DNA from: an uncultured Eubacteriales bacterium
GTDB taxonomy: Bacteria > Bacillota > Clostridia > Oscillospirales > Acutalibacteraceae
Reading direction: 5' to 3'
DNA length: 60,140 nt
NCBI GenBank assembly: GCA_934446475.1
Contig: CAKSEH010000011.1
Span: forward strand, 1 to 60,140
Part shown: positions 43,555 to 51,778 of the stretch, in pieces
Numbering within the stretch: the stretch's first letter is position 1
How the letters are laid out: every line of letters starts with the position of its first letter
Made by a program: the position numbers and the translations under genes
The notes under the pieces: model-generated
The model's input: the letters and a program-made list of their open reading frames with translations, nothing else
What the model was told of the DNA's origin: nothing
The model's database searches: none

Positions 43555-44310
43555 TTAGAGAACTTTGCTCAGAAAATCACAAAGCCTCGGCGACTTAGGA
43601 TGTTCGAATACGTCTTCGGGAGAGCCCTCTTCCATAATTACGCCTTCGTCTATGAAAATCACCCTGTCTGCAACTTCTTTGGCAAAGCCCATTTCGTGGG
43701 TAACTATTGCCATTGTCATACCGCTTTTTGCGAGGTCTTTAATAACGGCAAGCACTTCACCGACCATTTCCGGGTCGAGTGCGCTCGTAGGTTCGTCAAA
43801 TAAAATAACCTCCGGATTCATTGCAAGCGCCCTTACTATAGCAACACGTTGCTTTTGACCGCCTGAAAGGGTGGCTGGGTATACATCAGCCTTATCTTCA
43901 AGGCCGATCTTTTTAAGAAGTTCGATTGCCTTGATTTTTGCTTCTTCTTTTATCTGTTTTTTGCTTTTGCCGGTTTTCCTGCGATTCTTATTTGCAACAT
44001 AAACCGGCGCAAGCATAATGTTTTGCAAGACTGTTTTATTATTAAACAGATTAAATTGCTGAAAAACCATACCCATTTTCTGACGCTGAACATTTATGTC
44101 AACTTTAGGGTCGGCAATGTTTACGCCGTCGAAAATAACCTTTCCTGAAGTGGGATCTTCCATACAGTTAAGACAGCGCAGAAAAGTTGACTTTCCCGAG
44201 CCTGACGGTCCGATAATTACAACGACCTCTCCCTTTTTGATATCTATATTTATACCTTTAAGGACTTCGTGATCCCCATAAACTTTTTTTAAATCAACGG
44301 TTTCTATCAC
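43555..44310 (-). CDS. Polar amino acid ABC transporter, ATP-binding protein
   Basis: A 251-aa ATPase of the GlnQ/HisP family. Walker A GPSGSGKST, Q-loop MVFQQFNLFNN, signature LSGGQKQRVAIVRAL, Walker B EVILFDEPTSALDPE, and the H-loop in VTHEMGFAKEVADRV. It powers uptake through the permease and binding protein just upstream. The start is GTG 44310, overlapping the permease end by 17 bp. An insertion rich in Lys (NKNRRKTGKSKKQIKEE) after the Q-loop is typical of some Clostridial members. Confidence 0.92.
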   Translation of the reverse strand: MIETVDLKKVYGDHEVLKGINIDIKKGEVVVIIGPSGSGKSTFLRCLNCMEDPTSGKVIFDGVNIADPKVDINVQRQKMGMVFQQFNLFNNKTVLQNIMLAPVYVANKNRRKTGKSKKQIKEEAKIKAIELLKKIGLEDKADVYPATLSGGQKQRVAIVRALAMNPEVILFDEPTSALDPEMVGEVLAVIKDLAKSGMTMAIVTHEMGFAKEVADRVIFIDEGVIMEEGSPEDVFEHPKSPRLCDFLSKVL

Positions 44311-45004
44311 TTTTCTTCAGGCTCCTTTCCATTAGTTTGATAAATAGGGTTATTATAAGTACAAGGACTATATAAATAAGCGCCATAACAAGATAAGGAA
44401 CCATAAATTCGTAATTATTTGTTCCTATGTATTTAAATGCAACGTATAAATCTGCTGCACCGACAAAGCTTACTATTGAAGTATCCTTTATAAGCGCTAT
44501 AAATTCATTGCCGAGGGTGGGGAGTATGTTCTTGATTGCCTGAGGAATAATGATTTTGAACATAGTGGTGGCATAACTCAATCCTACAGCTCTGCCGCCC
44601 TCCATTTGACCGGAATCAACCGAGTTGATTCCTCCACGCATTATTTCAGAAACATATGCTCCTGAGTTCATACCGTAAATAATCATACAGGATGAGAGAG
44701 CAGATATCGAAAGTCCGAGCATAGGTCTTAAAACATAATATCCCACCAGAAGCTGTACCACAAGCGGGGTTCCCCTGAAGAAGGCAACATATATCTGACA
44801 TATTTTATCAAGGATTCTCGGCAGTGCCTTGTATTTCGGCATAACTTCGATCGATGCGATAATCATACCTATGATTATACCGACAATAAGACCGACAATT
44901 GCTATTAAAAGGGTGTTTTTAAGTCCTGTGAGCACTTCTTTATAACCTTCGCCCTCAATAAAAGACTTAACAAACACATCCCATTTCAGTGAAAAATTGC
45001 CCAT
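44294..45004 (-). CDS. Polar amino acid ABC transporter, permease
   Basis: A 236-aa HisM/GlnP-type permease with about five helices. TGLKNTLLIAIVGLIVGIIIG starts the membrane region; YVAFFRGTPLVVQLL and the EAA-like loop GGRAVGLSYATTMFKIIIPQA are family markers. AAAAGGAG precedes the ATG. It probably forms a homodimer. Confidence 0.92.
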   Translation of the reverse strand: MGNFSLKWDVFVKSFIEGEGYKEVLTGLKNTLLIAIVGLIVGIIIGMIIASIEVMPKYKALPRILDKICQIYVAFFRGTPLVVQLLVGYYVLRPMLGLSISALSSCMIIYGMNSGAYVSEIMRGGINSVDSGQMEGGRAVGLSYATTMFKIIIPQAIKNILPTLGNEFIALIKDTSIVSFVGAADLYVAFKYIGTNNYEFMVPYLVMALIYIVLVLIITLFIKLMERSLKKSDRNR

Positions 45005-45029
45005 ATTAACTCCTTTTATTTAACAAACA

Positions 45030-45057
45030 AACCCTTACCCCTTGCGGGGTAGGGGTT
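45030..45057 (-). promoter_or_regulatory. Intercistronic stem-loop, probable leaky terminator
   Basis: AACCCTTACCCC (45030-45041) pairs with GGGGTAGGGGTT (45046-45057), 12 bp with one wobble and a 4-nt loop. On the minus strand it is followed by TTTGTTTGTT. Between the binding-protein and permease genes such a stem commonly lets the binding protein outnumber the membrane parts. Confidence 0.6.
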
Positions 45058-45080
45058 ATCTATTATTCGTCTGACAGTGC

Positions 45081-45947
45081 TTATCTGAGCTTGTTTACAG
45101 CTTTTGTTATGCAATCTGCAGGAGCTTCGTCAATCATTACATAATCAACATCCCCGTTAAGCATTGCGGTAACTGCGAGCGAACCGTTTGTATAACCTAC
45201 AGCCTGAGCCTTAAGTCCCTTAAAATCAAAGTCTTCGTCGCCCTTAACATATGAATTGCCGGTAGTACCGCTCTGAACGCCTATTTTAACCGATTTATCA
45301 AGACCGTTAAGAATCTTCTCAACATCTTCTTTTGTTTTGCAGGAATTGAATTTATCGTCGTTACTCTTAACTATGAGCTTCTGAGCGGCGTTATAATATG
45401 TATCGCTGAAGCTTACAAGCTTTGCTCTGCCTTCGTTTACGGTTATACCTGCCATACCGATGTCTGCACCGTTTGTGTTAAGAGTGCTGAATATAGAATC
45501 AAAATCGATCGACTTAATAACAAGTTCCTTGTTGAGATATTCTGCAAGAAGCTTTGCCAGTTCCATATCGATTCCTACATATTTGTTGCCGCTTGTATAC
45601 TCAAACGGTTCAAAGCCCGGCTCGGTAACTACAACAAGCTGATCTTTTGAGCTGTCTTCCTTTGCGGATTCAACTTCAACAGGCTTACCGTCGCCGAAGT
45701 AATGATCGATAACTTCATCAAACTTGCCGTTTGATTTGATTTCTTTAAGGAAATCATTAACTTTTGTAAGAAGTTCTTTGTCATTCGGGTTTACCGCAAA
45801 TGCGTATTCTTCGCTGGTGAGCTGAATATCGATGACCTTGGCGGTGACTTTACCGTCTGTTCCGGAACCACCGTTTCCGCAGGCTGCCATTGCAAGCAAC
45901 ATAGCAGCTGAGAGCACAACTGCAAATAAGCTTTTAAATTTCTTCAT
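45081..45947 (-). CDS. Amino acid ABC transporter binding lipoprotein, apparent circular permutation
   Basis: A 288-aa lipoprotein: signal sequence with lipobox LAMAAC (lipidated Cys about 23). Residues 37-87 (KVIDIQLTSEEYAFAV, NDFLKEIKSNGKFDEV, HYFGDG) look like the segment that normally ends such binding proteins. Residues 103-288 are the usual start-to-middle: DQLVVVTEPGFEPFEYTSG, YVGIDMELAKLLAEYL, DIGMAGITVNEGR, VGVQSGTT-like IGVQSGTTGNSYV, and VDYVMIDEAPADCITKAV. The protein stops where the canonical fold would continue with the segment now at the front. The closed fold could be restored by permutation. It is the first gene of the operon. Confidence 0.88.
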   Translation of the reverse strand: MKKFKSLFAVVLSAAMLLAMAACGNGGSGTDGKVTAKVIDIQLTSEEYAFAVNPNDKELLTKVNDFLKEIKSNGKFDEVIDHYFGDGKPVEVESAKEDSSKDQLVVVTEPGFEPFEYTSGNKYVGIDMELAKLLAEYLNKELVIKSIDFDSIFSTLNTNGADIGMAGITVNEGRAKLVSFSDTYYNAAQKLIVKSNDDKFNSCKTKEDVEKILNGLDKSVKIGVQSGTTGNSYVKGDEDFDFKGLKAQAVGYTNGSLAVTAMLNGDVDYVMIDEAPADCITKAVNKLR

Positions 45948-46009
45948 TTTCTTTTCCTCATTTCTGAATTTTCTGTTTTAAACCGCAGAACATTAAATTT
46001 ATTATCTCA

Positions 46010-46038
46010 ATTATAGCAACCTTGATGCATATTGTCAA
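46010..46038 (-). promoter_or_regulatory. Consensus promoter of the amino acid ABC operon
   Basis: On the minus strand TTGACA (46033-46038), 17 bp and TATAAT (46010-46015), both perfect, 62 bp before the lipoprotein ATG. Confidence 0.88.
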
Positions 46039-46050
46039 GCTTTTTTGCAT

Positions 46051-46080
46051 AAAAAACCGCACAAACAACTGCACGGTTTT
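46051..46080 (-). terminator. Terminator downstream of the DUF4363 gene
   Basis: On the minus strand AAAACCGTGCA and TGTGCGGTTTT form an 11-bp stem with two wobbles, followed by TTTTTTATG. It lies just upstream of the ABC operon promoter and would insulate it. The remaining 46081-46204 is AT-rich with a TATGCAT/ATGCATA inverted repeat and no credible gene. Confidence 0.7.
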
Positions 46081-46204
46081 CTTGAAAAATATTACCACTT
46101 GCACAAAAACGCTTTAAAACAAGTTGAAAATCAGAATTAAAGGTCGTTAAAACCGCAAAATGTCTCTTTTGAAATATGCATTATATTATGCATATAGTGC
46201 ATAT

Positions 46205-46585
46205 TTAATAGAAAGTTTCAATAGAAAAGCGTTGCTCTGAAAGTATTAGATTTAAAAGATATTTTGTATCGGCAAGAGCACTTGCCGAGTCGTCGGATAG
46301 TTTTTGTGAAGGAAAACTTGATAATCTGTTTAAACTTAATGCAACTTCATCAATAAATCCGTGGTTGACATACAGTGCGAGTGTTTTTGACTTTTCCTCC
46401 CAGTATTGCTTAATTTCCTTGGCTTTTTTATCGGCCTTTTCGTATTCTCGGTCATCTACCAAATCAGAATACACCTGCAGCTGTTTTTTCGAGAAATTGC
46501 ATATGTTCTTAACATTGTTGTTGCCCATAATTGCAAGAATCAGTGTTGCCGCAAGTAATACGGCGGCAGGGAAGAGTCTTTTCAT
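46205..46585 (-). CDS. DUF4363 family protein
   Basis: A 126-aa protein with an N-terminal membrane helix (FPAAVLLAATLILAIMG) and a helical extracytoplasmic region (VYSDLVDDREYEKADKKAKEIKQYWEEKS, ALSLNRLSSF). This matches DUF4363, of unknown function, usually encoded directly after a DUF421 protein as here. The start overlaps the DUF421 gene by 4 bp (ATGA), so the two are translationally coupled and probably interact at the membrane. Confidence 0.75.
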   Translation of the reverse strand: MKRLFPAAVLLAATLILAIMGNNNVKNICNFSKKQLQVYSDLVDDREYEKADKKAKEIKQYWEEKSKTLALYVNHGFIDEVALSLNRLSSFPSQKLSDDSASALADTKYLLNLILSEQRFSIETFY

Positions 46586-47259
46586 TTTTTATCCTCGTTT
46601 TCTATTATTACTTTGTTTCCGTATCTGTCAAGAGTCATAAGAAATATATCTGGTATCTTAAGATTTCTGCTCTCAAGAATGTTTTCAATGTTTGTCTGAG
46701 TAAGTTGAAGTGAATCAAGCGATTCGGATAAAACTTTACCGTCGGTTATAACCGGCAGAGCAAGACCTTCATTTTTGCTTTCAATATTTACATCGGCATT
46801 TTTTACGGGTTGTTCTTCGGTTTTCAGTAAAACGCTTAAATCGCCGTTTACCTCAAGCACCGCAAATGCCACTGTTGATATATCAAATACATCCTGTCCT
46901 CTTAAAAGCTCAACAAGATCTAAAACCGTCATCCTAACATCACGCATAGCCTGTTGGTCTACAACACCGTTTTTGATAATAACAACCGACTTTCCGCTCA
47001 TAATTTTCCTTATAAAAAAACTTTTCATCGTCAGTACCGAAATTATTATTTCGAGAATAACCAAAACAAAAATAGCGGCAAGACCGTTTAGGACAGGCTG
47101 ATCCGAGTCCTGTAAAGGTATGGCGGCTATTTCCGAAATGAGTAATGTTACTACAAGTTCGTTAGGCTGCATATCACCTATTTGCCTTTTCCCCATAAGC
47201 CTTATAGCTATTGTTACGGCTACATATAATACGGCGGTTCTCATTATAACTGCAATCAT
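46582..47259 (-). CDS. DUF421 (YetF-like) membrane protein
   Basis: A 225-aa protein. Three N-terminal helices (about 1-85) include the signature RLMGKRQIGDMQPNELVVTLLISEIAA; a cytoplasmic domain follows with GKSVVIIKNGVVDQQAMRDVRMTVLDLVELLRGQ and FAVLEVNGDLSVL. DUF421 proteins such as Bacillus YetF and YdfR are spore- or membrane-associated, with unclear biochemistry. GGGTGA precedes ATG 47259. It is divergent from the polysaccharide ABC exporter. Confidence 0.85.
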   Translation of the reverse strand: MIAVIMRTAVLYVAVTIAIRLMGKRQIGDMQPNELVVTLLISEIAAIPLQDSDQPVLNGLAAIFVLVILEIIISVLTMKSFFIRKIMSGKSVVIIKNGVVDQQAMRDVRMTVLDLVELLRGQDVFDISTVAFAVLEVNGDLSVLLKTEEQPVKNADVNIESKNEGLALPVITDGKVLSESLDSLQLTQTNIENILESRNLKIPDIFLMTLDRYGNKVIIENEDKK

Positions 47260-47293
47260 TTATTATCACCCGCATTATTGTTTGCATTTTTTC

Positions 47294-47322
47294 TTGCAAT
47301 ATAAGGTACAAGGTGATATAAT
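47294..47322 (+). promoter_or_regulatory. Promoter for the ABC exporter genes
   Basis: TTGCAA (47294-47299), 17 bp, TATAAT (47317-47322). An ATG at 47324 would then lie before the expected transcript start (about 47329), which supports the TTG at 47357 as the real start. Confidence 0.75.
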
Positions 47323-47356
47323 TATGTTAACTGTATTTCTTGAGGTGAAGTTTTGC

Positions 47357-48184
47357 TTGAGTATTAAGACTTCTGTTGACAGGACACTGTTCAACTTTAA
47401 AAAATTTTCTCCGCTTCTTAAAAATCTTGTTGCAAAAGATTTTAAGGTTAAATATAGGCGTTCTTTTCTCGGAGTTGCCTGGAGTGTTTTAAATCCGCTC
47501 CTTACAATGCTTGTTTTAACGCAGGTGTTCTCACTGCTGCTGAGAGTAGGAAGCGTAGAAAATTTTGCTTCTTATTATATTGTGGGTTCTGCTTTATGGA
47601 CATTTTTTTCAGAAGCCACAAGCAATTCTCTGAGTTCTATTCTCGGAGCTTCGGCACTGATTAAGAAAGTTTATATTCCGAAATATATTTTTCCGCTTGA
47701 AAAGTGTATTTTTTCTCTCGTTAACTTTTTGTTTTCGCTTATAGCCGTAGCTCTTGTCGTGCTTGTTCAGGATTACACTCAGTTTTCGCTTTTTTCGCTT
47801 CTTTTTCCGATTCCCGTGCTTTATTGCTTTGTTTTCACAGCAGGTCTTTGTTTCTTTTTAAGTGCGGTTACGGTTTATTTCAGGGATGTTGCTCATCTTT
47901 ACGGTGTTCTTCTTACAATGTGGATATACCTTACTCCTATCCTTTATCCTATGAGCATTTTTGATAATATAAATGTTTCCGCAACATTTTCAAGGTTTAT
48001 AAAAATCGTGGTAACATTTAATCCTATGACCCACTATGTTCAGTACTTCAGAGATGTGGTAATTTATCATACAATACCGGGACTTGGGGAAAATCTTATT
48101 TGTATGGCAATATCACTCGGAACATTATTTATCGGTGCGCTTGTGTTTAAAAGGGCGCAGGATAAATTTATACTTCACATATAA
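47357..48184 (+). CDS. ABC-2 type polysaccharide/teichoic acid exporter, permease
   Basis: A 275-aa Wzm/TagG-like permease with six helices. Family markers are LVAKDFKVKYRRSFLGVAWSVLNPLL at the start, VYFRDVAHLYGVLLTMWIYLTPILYP in the core, and FNPMTHYVQYFRDVV before the last helix. TTG 47357 follows GAGGTGA by 8 nt. With the next gene it should export a lipid-linked glycan across the membrane. Which glycan is unknown; the adjoining glycosyltransferase may help build it. Confidence 0.88.
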   Translation: MSIKTSVDRTLFNFKKFSPLLKNLVAKDFKVKYRRSFLGVAWSVLNPLLTMLVLTQVFSLLLRVGSVENFASYYIVGSALWTFFSEATSNSLSSILGASALIKKVYIPKYIFPLEKCIFSLVNFLFSLIAVALVVLVQDYTQFSLFSLLFPIPVLYCFVFTAGLCFFLSAVTVYFRDVAHLYGVLLTMWIYLTPILYPMSIFDNINVSATFSRFIKIVVTFNPMTHYVQYFRDVVIYHTIPGLGENLICMAISLGTLFIGALVFKRAQDKFILHI

Positions 48185-48210
48185 TACCCGAAAAATCGGA
48201 GGAAAATATT

Positions 48211-48951
48211 TTGAACAGTGAAAATGCAGTCGAACTCAGAAATGTTGAAATGCATTTTAATATGAGTAAGGAAAAGCTCGAAAGCCTTAAGGAGTATTTT
48301 TTGAAACTTGTGAAGCGTCAGCTTATGTTTGAAGACTTTGTAGCGCTTGACAACATTTCATTAGATATAAAAAAAGGCGATGTTTTCGGGATAGTGGGAC
48401 TGAACGGTTGCGGAAAAAGTACTACTCTTAAGGTTATTTCCGGTATTCTCAAGCCCACTAAGGGAACAGTTGAAACTCAAGGGGTCATAGCTCCGCTTAT
48501 TGAACTCGGCGCAGGCTTTGATATGGAACTCACAGCAAGGGAAAATATATATCTTAACGGTTCGGTGCTCGGATTTTCAAAAAAGTTTATGGATGAAAAA
48601 TTTGAAGACATAGTTGAATTTTCCGAGATGAGGGAATTTCTTGATGTTCCTATGAAAAACTATTCATCCGGTATGGTGGCGAGAATCGGTTTCGCAATTG
48701 CCACGGTTACCACACCGGATATTCTTATTGTTGATGAGATCCTTGCTGTCGGAGATTTTATGTTCCAACAAAAATGTGAAGACCGTATAAATTCTATGCT
48801 TAAGGACGATACGACCGTTATTATAGTCTCTCATTCAATAGAACAGATAGAAAGACTCTGCAAACACTGCGTATGGCTTGAAAAGGGTAAAATCAAAATG
48901 ATAGGCGATGCGCAGGAAGTTTGTGACGCTTACAAAAATTCGGCGGTATGA
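48211..48951 (+). CDS. Polysaccharide/teichoic acid exporter, ATP-binding protein
   Basis: A 246-aa Wzt/TagH-type ATPase. Walker A GLNGCGKST (Cys in place of the more usual Ser), TQGVIAPLIELGAGFDMELTARENIYLNG, signature YSSGMVARIGFAIAT, Walker B ILIVDEILAVGD and H-loop SHSIEQIERL. It ends after the nucleotide domain; the C-terminal carbohydrate-binding domain of larger Wzt proteins is missing, so specificity may lie in the permease. TTG start with GGAGGA 7 nt upstream. It overlaps the next gene by 4 bp. Confidence 0.9.
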   Translation: MNSENAVELRNVEMHFNMSKEKLESLKEYFLKLVKRQLMFEDFVALDNISLDIKKGDVFGIVGLNGCGKSTTLKVISGILKPTKGTVETQGVIAPLIELGAGFDMELTARENIYLNGSVLGFSKKFMDEKFEDIVEFSEMREFLDVPMKNYSSGMVARIGFAIATVTTPDILIVDEILAVGDFMFQQKCEDRINSMLKDDTTVIIVSHSIEQIERLCKHCVWLEKGKIKMIGDAQEVCDAYKNSAV

Positions 48952-50738
48952 TTATTAACGGCATTCTAAGGTATATAAAGCTTTCGTTTGGCTATTTTAA
49001 AAGCGGTGGATTTAAACTTGCCTTTCGTCAAATAGCAAATAAGATTAAAAAAGATAAAAAGTTTGACTATTCCGGTATTTCTGTCGAAAAGAGAAAACAA
49101 CAACAGTCAACGAAATTTAATAAAGATATTAAATTCAGCATTTTGGTTCCGCTTTTTAATACGCCGCAAAAGTATTTAAAGGAAATGATTTTATCTGTTT
49201 TGGCGCAGACCTATGGCAACTTTGAACTTTGCCTTGCGGACGGGAGCGACGATAAACACAGTTATGTTAAAGAAACTGTTGCTGAGTTTTCCCGTTTTGA
49301 CGAGAGAATAATATATAAAAAACTTCAAATCAACGGCGGCATTTCGCAAAACACAAATGAATGTCTTAAAATGGCAACAGGGAATTATATCAGTTTGCTT
49401 GACCACGATGATATTTTGCATCCTTCGGCGTTGTTTGAAACAATGAAAGCGATATGCGAAAAAAACGCTGACTTTATTTATACCGATGAGGTAGCATTTG
49501 TCGGAGATGATTTGTCGGAAATAAGCGTTTTTCATTTTAAGCCAGACTTTTCACCCGATAATTTAAGGGCAAATAACTATATTTGTCATTTCTCTTCTTT
49601 TTCCGAAAAACTTATAGAACTTACGGGTGGATTTCGCAGTGAATTTGACGGCAGTCAAGACCACGATTTGATTTTAAGGCTTACAGATGCCGCAAAAAAC
49701 ATTTGTCACATACCAAAGATTTTGTATTTTTGGCGTTCTCATCAAGGGTCCGTTGCGGCGGGCATAGAAGCTAAGTCTTACGCTGTTGATGCCGGCATCA
49801 AAGCGGTCAAAGCAAACATTGAAGATTCGGGGCAAAAATGCGATGTTTCAAGTATAGATGCATTTCCTTCGGTATACAGAATTTCTTATAAATTTAGTGA
49901 GCATCCTTTTGTTTCGGTTATAATTCCGATAACCGATGGGTCTGTTGATATCGGTGGCTTGCTTAAAACAATTTATAAGAATGCATCATATGCAAACTTT
50001 GAGGTAATATGCGCTGTATCAAAAAGGCTCAACGGTAAAATTGCCGGTTGTAACGAGACTGATAGCGCTGTTAGTAACTTTAAAATAATTTATTTTGATT
50101 CTGAGTCTGAAATTGAACTTTTAAACGATGCTGCCGAACTTGCGGGCGGAGATTTTCTGTTGCTTTTAAATCAGAAAACAATAGATTTGTCAGACCGTTG
50201 GATTTCCGAGCTGCTTATGTATGCTATGCGTGATGAAGTGGGTGCAACAGGCGGATTTATACGGTTTAAAGACCTTTCGCTTAAGTTTGCCGGCACGGTT
50301 TTGGGGCTTGGAGAGCAGGGAATAGCAGGTTCGCCGTTTTTCAGATATCCTGCCGATTCAATCGGCTATATGGGGAAGCTCCTTTATGCACAAAACATAA
50401 CAGCAGTATCCTCTGACTGTATGGCTGTAAGGCGTTCTTTATTTACAAAGATAGGCGGTTTTGATACTTCGTTCGGTAAATATCTGTCATCGGCGGATTT
50501 TTGCTTAAAGTTGCAAAATTACGGTAAATTGGCGGTTATTACGCCGTTTGCGGCAACCGTCGTTTCGTGTAAAAAAGAAAAGGATTTTGATAATTTCAAA
50601 AAGGAAGAGGTTGACCTTTTTAAAAAGCGTTGGAATAATGAGATTTTAAAAGGCGACCCTTACTATAATCCGAATTTTTCCCTTAAATGGGATTATGATA
50701 TAAATTTTTCAAGGTTGCAGCTTGATTGCTGTGATTAA
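48948..50738 (+). CDS. Two-domain GT2 glycosyltransferase, second domain degenerate
   Basis: A 596-aa protein. Domain 1 (about 60-290) is a full GT-A glycosyltransferase: ILVPLFNTPQKYLKEMI, LADGSDD, LLDHDD (metal DxD) and SQDHDLILRL. Domain 2 (about 320-560) has the same layout (VSVIIPITDGSVDIGGLL, then a Gly-Gly-Phe segment RSLFTKIGGFDTSFG) but LLLLNQKT where an active copy has LLNxDT, so its metal site seems lost. The end, KGDPYYNPNFSL, is typical of large surface-glycan GT2 proteins. Coupled to the exporter ATPase by ATGA overlap, suggesting it helps make or decorate the exported glycan. Confidence 0.85.
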   Translation: MIINGILRYIKLSFGYFKSGGFKLAFRQIANKIKKDKKFDYSGISVEKRKQQQSTKFNKDIKFSILVPLFNTPQKYLKEMILSVLAQTYGNFELCLADGSDDKHSYVKETVAEFSRFDERIIYKKLQINGGISQNTNECLKMATGNYISLLDHDDILHPSALFETMKAICEKNADFIYTDEVAFVGDDLSEISVFHFKPDFSPDNLRANNYICHFSSFSEKLIELTGGFRSEFDGSQDHDLILRLTDAAKNICHIPKILYFWRSHQGSVAAGIEAKSYAVDAGIKAVKANIEDSGQKCDVSSIDAFPSVYRISYKFSEHPFVSVIIPITDGSVDIGGLLKTIYKNASYANFEVICAVSKRLNGKIAGCNETDSAVSNFKIIYFDSESEIELLNDAAELAGGDFLLLLNQKTIDLSDRWISELLMYAMRDEVGATGGFIRFKDLSLKFAGTVLGLGEQGIAGSPFFRYPADSIGYMGKLLYAQNITAVSSDCMAVRRSLFTKIGGFDTSFGKYLSSADFCLKLQNYGKLAVITPFAATVVSCKKEKDFDNFKKEEVDLFKKRWNNEILKGDPYYNPNFSLKWDYDINFSRLQLDCCD

Positions 50739-50770
50739 ATTTTAATTTTTGTTTAGGAGTGGTTAAAATT

Positions 50771-51778
50771 ATGGATGACCCTGGGAGTAATATTATTCTC
50801 TATTTGGTGTTTGTCTTTCTGAGCGCTTATTTTTCCGGCACTGAAATTTCCCTTGCCTCTGTTAACAGGATTCATATGATGAGTCTTGAAGATAAGGGGA
50901 ATAAGTCTGCCGGAAGAGTACTGTATATACTTGACAGGTTTGACGAGGCGCTTTCTGTTTTGCTTATAGGCAACAATATAGTAAATATCGGCTGCGCAAC
51001 ATTAGCTGTTATTATTGCTACCGATGTGCTTAAGATGTCGGTTTCCGTTGCAACTCTTGCTACAACGGTTATTGTTTTCATATTCGGGGAGATGTTGCCG
51101 AAGTGTTATGCACGTTCTTGTAACGAAAAATTTGCTCTGGTGGCTTCTGGTCCGTTAATTGTTCTTATGAAGGTTTTTAAACCTCTCTCCTTTGTATTTA
51201 CTGCACTTTCAAGGTTAATTTCAAAACCCTTTGAGAAATCTGCAAAGCAGGAAGTTACTGTTACCGAGGATGAACTTCACGACCTTGTGGAGGGCATATC
51301 GGAGGACGATGATTTTGATATTGATACGGGTAAGCTGGTTAAATCTGCACTTAAATTCTCAAATGCAACTGTATCTCAGATACTTGTCCCGTGGGATGAG
51401 GTCGTTAAAATTTCAATGAATATGAAAACGCAGGATATAGTTGAGCTTGTGAAAAAATCACCGCATTCGAGGATACCTGTTATTGACCGCAGGGGAAATG
51501 TTAAGGGAATTCTTCAAATAAGAAAATTTATTAAAACTTATCTTAAAAGAAGAGGAAATATAGTTCTGTCTAGCGTTATAGATTATCCGTTTTTTTCAAA
51601 ATATGATGTTTCTATCGATGATTTGCTTTCAGATATGAGTAATCACAAGCGCAATCTTGCCTTTATAAAAAATGATAACGGCGAGATACTCGGTATAGTT
51701 ACCGTTGAAGATATTCTGGAAGAGCTTGTCGGTGAAATATATGACGAGGACGATATCGGAGGTGGCTCCGATGAATAA
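50771..51778 (+). CDS. CNNM/CorC-type membrane protein, short form
   Basis: A 335-aa protein with a DUF21 (CNNM) membrane domain (about 1-170: SAYFSGTEISLASVNRI, LLIGNNIVNIGCATLAVI, FIFGEMLPKCYAR) and a CBS pair (about 200-330: RIPVIDRRGNVKGILQIRKF, LGIVTVEDILEELVGEIYDE). The C-terminal CorC/HlyC domain is absent. The family is linked to Mg2+/Co2+ export or Na+/Mg2+ exchange. ATG 50771 is preferred to GTG 50759. It overlaps its full-length paralog by 8 bp. Confidence 0.85.
   Translation: MDDPGSNIILYLVFVFLSAYFSGTEISLASVNRIHMMSLEDKGNKSAGRVLYILDRFDEALSVLLIGNNIVNIGCATLAVIIATDVLKMSVSVATLATTVIVFIFGEMLPKCYARSCNEKFALVASGPLIVLMKVFKPLSFVFTALSRLISKPFEKSAKQEVTVTEDELHDLVEGISEDDDFDIDTGKLVKSALKFSNATVSQILVPWDEVVKISMNMKTQDIVELVKKSPHSRIPVIDRRGNVKGILQIRKFIKTYLKRRGNIVLSSVIDYPFFSKYDVSIDDLLSDMSNHKRNLAFIKNDNGEILGIVTVEDILEELVGEIYDEDDIGGGSDE

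Noticed and set aside
47324..47326. ATG as start of the exporter permease
   Set aside because: It lies directly after the -10 box at 47317-47322, before the expected transcript start; TTG 47357 has its own GAGGTGA.
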